A stretch of 64,000 nucleotides of DNA from Apostichopus japonicus (Eukaryota > Echinodermata > Holothuroidea > Aspidochirotida > Stichopodidae). Shown here piece by piece: positions 58,001 through 64,000 of this stretch (positions are counted from its first letter, which is position 1; each line of letters begins with the position of its first letter). The position numbers and the translations under genes are program-made. The DNA lies in assembly GCF_037975245.1 (NCBI RefSeq), contig NC_092580.1, positions 5,804,501 through 5,868,500 of the forward strand, in the 5' to 3' direction. The notes below the pieces were generated by a model. The model saw only the letters and a program-made list of their open reading frames with translations. It did not search any database and was not told where the DNA came from.

Positions 58001-59844
58001 ATGTTCATCACCTCCTCCCAAAAAGGGAGGTTGTAGAAGCTTCTCTTCCACATGTTCATCACCTCCTCCCAAGAAGGGAGGTTGTAGCAGCTTCTCTTTG
58101 ACATGTTCATCACCTCCTCCCAATAAGAGAGGTTGTAGCAGCTTCTCTTTGACATGTTCATCACCTCCTCCCAAGAAGGGAGGTTGTAACAGCTTCTCTT
58201 TCGAATCTTCATCACCTCCTCCCAAGAAGGGAGGTTGTAACAGCTTCTCTTTCAAATCTTCATCACCTCCTCCCAGAGGTTGTAGCAGCTTCTCTTCCAA
58301 ATTTTCATCACCTCCTCCCAAGAAGGGAGGTTGTAACAGCTTCTCTTTGACATGTTCATCACCTCCTCCCAAGAAGGGAGGTTGTAGCAGCTTCTCTTCC
58401 AAATTTTCATCACCTCCTCCCAAGGAGGGAGGTTGTAACAGCTTCTCTTTCACATGTTCATCACCTCCTCCTAAGAAGGGAGGTTGTAACAGCTTCTCTT
58501 TCACATGTTCATCACCTCCTCCCAAGAAGGGAGGTTGTAGCAGCTTCTCTTTCACATGTTCATCACCTTCTCCCAAGGAGGGACGTTGTAGCAGCTTCTC
58601 TTTCACATGTTCATCACCTCCTCCCAAGGAGGGAGAGTGTTGCAGCTTCTCTTTGACATGTTCATCACCTCCTCCCAAGAAGGGAGGTTGTAACAGCTTT
58701 TCTTTCACATGTTCATCACCTCCTCCCAAGGAGGGAGAGTGTTGCAGCTTCTCTTTGACATGCTCATCAACTCCTCCCAAGAAGGGAGGTTGTAACAGCT
58801 TCTCTTTCAAATGTTTATCACCTCTTCCCGAGATAGGCGGTTGTAGCAGCTTCTCTTCCAAATGTTTATCACATCCTCCCAAGAAGGGAGGTTGTAACAG
58901 CTTCTCTTTCACATGTTCATCACCTCCTCCCAAGGAGGGAGGTTGTAACAGCTTTTCTTTCACATGCTCATCACCTTCTCCCAAGAAGGGAGGTTGTAAC
59001 AGCTTCTCTTTCAAATGTTCATCACCTCCTCCCAAGAAGGGAGGTTGTAACAGCTTCTCTTCCACATGTTCATCACCTCCTCCCAAGGAGGGAGGTTGTA
59101 GCAGCTTCTCTTTCACATGTTCATCACCTCCTCCCAAGAAGGGAGGTTGTAGCAGCTTCTCTTTCACATGTTCATCACCTTCTCCCAAGGAGGGACGTTG
59201 TAGCAGCTTCTCTTTCACATGTTCATCACCTCCTCCCAAGAAGGGAGGTTGTAACAGCTTTTTTTTCACATGTTCACCACCTCCTCCCAAGAAGGGAGGT
59301 TGTAGCAGCTTCTCTTTCACATGTTCATCACCTCCTCCCAAGAAGGGAGGTTGTAACAGCTTCTCTTTCACATGTTCATCACCTCCTCCTAAGGTGAGAG
59401 GTTGTAGCAGCTTTTCTTTCATATGTACACCAGCTCCTTCTGGAGTGAGAGGTTGTAGCAGCTTCTCTTTCAAATGTTCATCACCTCCTTTACAAGTAAG
59501 AGGTTGTTCAATCTTCTCTCTCTTTCTTTCTAATGTGAGAGTTTGTTGGACATTCTCTTTCAAATGTGCACCAGTGTTTCTTAAGGTGTGATCTTTCATA
59601 CATAGATACATTTGTGGTGACTTCTCTCTCAAATAGGCTTTTTTCTTTGATTTTCTTTTCTTCTTGTGGCAGTTCAACTTATTTGAAGTTTTTGAATATT
59701 TGTTACAAACAGAATGCTTTCTATTCTTTGGTGTGCTAAATGGAATTGTTGCTCTAAATGACAGCTTATGAGAGGTTTGTCTTCTGACTACCAAATGTTG
59801 CCTTTCCAGTGTTCTGACCACAAACCCATTTCCCTCATTGGTGA
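49090..59844 (-). CDS. Unrecognised giant protein with 17-residue repeats (3' part of gene)
   Basis: Exons on the minus strand: 59,844-50,351 (9,494 nt); 50,141-50,056; 49,925-49,837; 49,406-49,262; 49,180-49,090. The giant exon starts after TTTCTGCAG with two bases of a split codon, codes 3,164 residues and ends CAG|GTGAGT. Its frame runs on to a stop at 50,240, but that part is intron. The four short exons join in phase (0, 2, 1, 2) and read as protein, including PPLLLNLELLLAV and SEKWWNLLSEW, ending SAITVHG. The borders GTAACA, GTAACC and CTGAG are weak. Contents of the giant exon: a basic start with KKKRKSKKK near residues 55-62; about 32 repeats at roughly 110-670; a long Ser/Asp/Lys-rich disordered part; a basic block near 1400-1480 (KKLKKHAGKVAKDLRKIKG); a lysine run near 2570 that could be a nuclear signal; and a denser end near 3040-3164 (LVHWRRLKQPNMNQLMWDH). 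It is probably nuclear. The family is not recognised, and the upstream exons were not found. Confidence 0.75.
49407..49836 (-). other. Intron between the third and fourth recognised exons of the giant gene
   Basis: AT-rich, bounded by GTAAGT and CTTTACAG. Nothing else seen. Confidence 0.55.
50142..50350 (-). other. Intron after the giant exon
   Basis: Donor GTGAGT and a strong acceptor (TTCTCTTTGTGTTTTAG). Open reading through it to 50,240 is accidental. Confidence 0.6.
57830..59510 (-). repeat. 51 bp coding minisatellite (17-residue repeat, about 32 units)
   Basis: The unit in protein is GGGDEHVKEKLLQPPFL with small changes (PPFL/PPSL/RPSL, HV/HL/ENL). One unit is 12 bp short yet keeps the frame, and two units read KEKLQHSPS. 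Edge units (QPLTPEGAGVHM, LLRDEGACVH) are more diverged, as expected if the array grew from its middle. Each unit has a charged helical half and a Pro/Gly half. The copies are very alike in DNA, so their number is likely to vary between individuals. Confidence 0.95.
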
Positions 59845-62800
59845 CTGCAGAAAAAAATGCATATAAAAATTAACAGGGCTTAGAGTGTATCCTTTATGAA
59901 ACAACATTATAGACAAAGCAAATGATACATCAGCCTTCAACCATGCTTGTTGTGACCATTTCCTTATATTTTCCACAGTAGCTCATTTCAAATGTGTTTT
60001 GATTTTTGCTTAAATCTGAAAAATATTCCAATACATGTAAGGCTTTTGGACAAAAAAATCTTCCCTTGAAGGCTTGATACCACTTGAAAATTAACAATGT
60101 TCAGCTCTGTTTACGAAACAAAATCATATCTGTAAAATGATATATTCCTTTCTGCATATAGGAATGTTAAAAACTAAATGAAGTATGCATAAACCAGAAA
60201 GTATGTTATTGTTAATCTGTGCAATTAACAATTCTTGGCACAAAATGGAACCTGAAAAGCATTAATTCAAATATGAATCATAATTTTAGTAACACAAACA
60301 GGAATCACAATACACCAAAGTTATATGAAATACTTACAGAAAATATCAAATAAATCAGAAAAAAAGTTAAGTGTGTCAACTTACATTATTCTCTTTTCAG
60401 TACATCCATATTCGTGAAACAATATCACCAGTTTAATGTGATAAATACCTTCCATTGCTCTCCACCATCACATCACTTCTGCCTAATTTTTCTTTCCATC
60501 TTCATTTTCCAACTTCCTTTATTGTCAAATTACTAGCTCAACCTATCCAAACTCACCAAGACACCCTTTCAATACTTGATTAATTATTTTCTATCAGGAA
60601 ACATTTCATACAGAAGTATGGAAAAGTATATTGATTGCCACATATTAAGAAAGACCATAATGAAAACATTTCATGGTTCCTTGCTGCTGCTCATTGATTT
60701 GATTAAGAGGGAACACTCCAAGTATGTTATGATGAAGCATTCCCTTAAGTAATGTGTACAAACTGTTGTTACCAAAATAATGCTAGTCAGTGCCCTTCAT
60801 ATATATGCATTAAATATTTATAGCTCACATCAGCATGTGTCTGCTATCTACAGATATCACTAATCCATTTTGTTTTTAAAGATCAAACATGATTTTCACA
60901 TATGTAACTGCACTTTGATATATAATCCCTCACCCAGTAAACTCATCATTAGTCACTACATGAGTACCAAAAACAATTAGGTCCACCTACTCACTAAAAA
61001 TGGTAATGATCAATAATTGCCTTGGGAAGTTATTAATCATACAAACTTGTAACCTAAATAATGCTAAGCCATACCTCCTCATGAATACACACGTATCAAT
61101 TGCAACACACATTGTGTAGGCTACCTACCAATAACACACTCACGTTTATGAAACTGTGACTTATGATTGTCAAGTAATTGCAATTTGAAGATTTTGACGT
61201 TTGACTCTGTGATCTCATTAATATTCATTATATGAGCACCAAAATCCATATGGTTTATCTAATCATTTTGGACCACCCACCCACCAAGTATGTTATTGAT
61301 CATTCATTCCATTGTCTTGTTATTTTGCATACAAACTTCTGTTACCAAAATAATACTCAGCCCTGCCTCCTCATAAATATGCATGATATCAATTGCAAGA
61401 CACATCAGCATGTAAAGGTCATCTACCAATTCACCATACCAAGTTTGAAGACTCCCTAACTTGTGGTTGACAAGTTATTGCAATTTGAAGATATTGACAT
61501 TTGACCCTGTGACCTCATTAATATTCATAACATCAGCACAAAATTAATAAGGTTCATCTAATCATTCTGGACCATCCACCCACCAAGTATGGCATTGATC
61601 AATCATTCCCTTGTCTAGTAATTGTGCAAACAAACTTGTTACAAAGTTCCCCCTAGCCCGCCTCCTCATAAATATGCATGATGTCAGTTGCAAGAGGAAT
61701 CAGCATGTAAAGTTGGTCTACCAGTATCACCATACCAAGTTTGAAAAACACTTCAACTTTAATATAGTTGCCAAGTTATTGCAAACAATTTGAAGATTTT
61801 GATGTTTAACTCATCAATATTCATGATATGAGCACCAAAATCAATAGGGTTCATAAATTTATTATGGACCACCTACCCACCAAGTATGGCATTGATCAAT
61901 CATTCCCTTGATGAGTTATCATGCATACAACAAAAGTGTCACACATATACCAGCAAGATTACAAAGGTTCCTTTGCTTTCAGCAAGGAACCAAAAATGCT
62001 GTAGCAACAGTCATATGGTACAAGGAAGCAGACAGATATATATGTTCAGGTAGAGGTTTGTGCTCAGGTTAGGTATATGCAGATTGACAGCAGTGTAACC
62101 AATTGGATAAAGTGGTAGTGCAACCGCAAATCACAACCTAAGATTTAACAATTTGATGGTAAATCAATACATTTGGCATCTAACTAACACCCCATATGTA
62201 CTCTTATTCTAATTCTAGGTTACACTTTATATTGTATATTTTCAGGGATATTTTTGTAATGGATAGGGATCTTTGTGTTGATCTGTCGAGACAATAGAAG
62301 ATTGTTAATTCATCCAGCTAATCTTATTGGTTTTTTTTATATGATTCCCTTTTGCATTAAATCAGCTCTTCTTTGTTTGTCATTTTTAATTCAGCACTGA
62401 CAGGTTTTAAATACTTTACTAGGCAGTAGAATGCTTCATATGCTAAATAACAATTTCTGGTTGTCATACAAACAGCTACTTATTTGTCCCTTTAAATTCA
62501 GCACTGACAGGTTTTAAATGCTCTACTATGCAGTAGGATGCTTCATATGTTTAATAACAATTTCCGCTTGTCTTTTAATAACAACAGCATTGCATGCTCT
62601 GAAATGACAGCAAAATTTATGTTGAGAGAATATTAAATCGATGTGGTTCTAAATGGAACATTCCTTCTGACTGGGTTAATACATTCATGATGCATATTGA
62701 TTGATTGATAAAATTGTATGAGACATGCTTATTAAAATCCATGCCATTATTTTTAATCAAATTTATATTTACATTTTACAGGCAAGATAACATGCAGTAG

Positions 62801-64000
62801 TTAGTGTATATGCAAATTAAACAGGTTACCTTGGTTACCCAATGGGCTCCATACTGTGTCCTAGCTTCAATTTATTCCTTTACATTCTTTGTTTGTTTTT
62901 AATTTTCAGAAGGGCTTGTTAGTATTCTTTTCAAATGCAATTCAGTCACTCAATTTTCAATCACCATTAAATCAATTGTTCCATTAAAATTCTATAAACA
63001 TTGTCTGATAATATGAGTACTCATTACACATCCCAGAAAGGATGAGATGTTTAAGAAAATGAAAGAGCAATTTTTTATTTTTTATTAATAATACAACGCA
63101 TAAGCACAGGTCTTGGCCCTCAGTTAAAGACAACACTAACAATACAACTATCCAATTGAATTCTTGGAATGAAAAGTTCTGCTTAAAGTTAGTAAAACTT
63201 GATGAGTAAAACAAAAGTTGACAACAAAAACCATACAAATAAAAAGAAACATTCAAATGTGAGTTTGTTTTTCATTCATATTCTTTAAGTACAACAAGAT
63301 GCATACAAAAACATGTTAAATACAAAGGACATTATCATGGTCAAATTCAAAATTATAACGCATGAACAAGAAATACAAGGAAAAGCAAAATAAATAAAAA
63401 CAGATTGCAGTAAAGTACTGTCATACTTTTCAGACCATGTATTTCAATACATCTAGTAAAAGGCTTGAAAGGCAATTTTCAATAAACAAGAAGCTTCTTA
63501 AAACAAGAAAAATTGTTGCGTTCTTTGGGAAAACTGCTGCTGTTGCTTTTGAGAAAGGGACATAATCAGAAAGGTTACGGCTAAAACACTGAAACTTATT
63601 ATTTTATTTTTTTTAGTAACAAAAAGTGTTCTTTTTCGTTGGATAAAAAAATATTACAAGGGAATAAGCACCAATTTAAATTTCCCATTGTTTATTTAAG
63701 TTTAACATACTTTATATTATTTTTATCATGAAACTTGTATTATGTTATTGGAATCAAGTTTCAATAAAGCCACAGAAAGCTATCGAGAAAGGTGTGTTTG
63801 TAAATTCCCCGAAGTTGTGTTTACTGTCATTAAATACCATCTAAATAGGTTGATCTATTGACAAAGATACTAAACCTTTTACTTGCATTATATTGACTAT
63901 AACATATGTGGATACACGAAGCTATGTGGATACATGAAGCTATGTGGATACATGAAACTGCTCTATGGGATTTTACTATGCCTATGGTATAGATTTGTAC
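59845..64000 (-). other. Upstream intron or flank of the giant gene
   Basis: AT-rich. No convincing coding exon on either strand. Holds the roughly 300 bp tandem repeat (60,900-61,960) and a two-copy direct repeat (62,391-62,475 and 62,499-62,580; TTCAGCACTGACAGGTTTTAAA). Very A/T-rich stretches follow to the end, with a GCTATGTGGATACA-type triplet repeat near 63,908-63,955. Confidence 0.5.
60900..61960. repeat. About 300 bp tandem repeat, about four diverged copies
   Basis: CACCAAGTATG(G/T)(C/T)ATTGATC recurs at about 61,281, 61,581 and 61,880, with an older version near 60,991. Each unit also has a CCTCCTCATAAATATGCATGAT block and an ACTTGTGGTTGACAAGTTATTGCAA-type block. No coding capacity. 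The AGCACCAAAATC and GACCTCATTAATATTCAT phrases make it look like a degenerate transposon tail. Confidence 0.8.

Noticed and set aside
57618-59591. A 657-codon plus-strand gene rich in Cys, Ser and Pro
   Set aside because: It is the exact complement of the 51 bp coding repeat; the long flanking open frame is on the minus strand, and the plus frame ends almost exactly with the array.
50351-59844. Viral or transposon origin of the giant open frame
   Set aside because: No polymerase, transposase or terminal repeats are visible, and it has spliced neighbours and host-like low-complexity composition.

Overview
This is a stretch of animal nuclear DNA: intron-rich, AT-rich, with GT-AG splicing, minisatellites, MITEs, tRNA-derived SINEs and a decayed retrotransposon. 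The gene content and repeat style suggest a marine invertebrate deuterostome. An echinoderm, perhaps a sea cucumber, is my best guess, but I could not test it.

Layout. 1-9,330 (+) is the 3' end of a fibulin-1-type extracellular matrix gene. A single-exon C-type ending (461-821) is followed by a two-exon D-type ending (6309-6568, 9017-9156), the order I recall for vertebrate fibulin-1. The intron between the two D exons is mostly a 2.3 kb minisatellite grown from the end of the exon, so the 5' splice site is copied about 23 times. 12,920-15,473 (-) is a complete four-exon HSD17B10 (254 aa), a mitochondrial short-chain dehydrogenase. 16,965-29,581 (+) is a complete eight-exon LIN37 (268 aa), a MuvB/DREAM subunit. 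These two genes are divergent across 1.5 kb. 33,986-37,888 (+) is a small unrecognised gene whose last exon has two phase-compatible acceptors, giving two different C-termini. 38-47 kb is repeat-rich: a (TA)n tract, a five-copy tandem array of tRNA-SINE units, a 2.4 kb nested inverted/direct repeat and a hAT-type MITE. 47.5-48.9 kb (+) may hold two exons of another unknown gene. 49,090-59,844 (-) is the 3' part of a very large unrecognised gene. One 9.5 kb exon codes 3,164 residues, including about 32 copies of a 17-residue repeat. Four short downstream exons fit it in phase and give about 3,300 residues in all. Its 5' exons were not found in the window.

The genes are unrelated in function, as is normal for animal chromosomes. 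The features most worth a second look are the splice-donor minisatellite, the giant repeat-bearing exon, the alternative C-termini of the 34-38 kb gene, and tandem repeats that supply splice acceptors. All exon models rest on reading frames, splice consensus and remembered family sequences. No transcript or database search was available.
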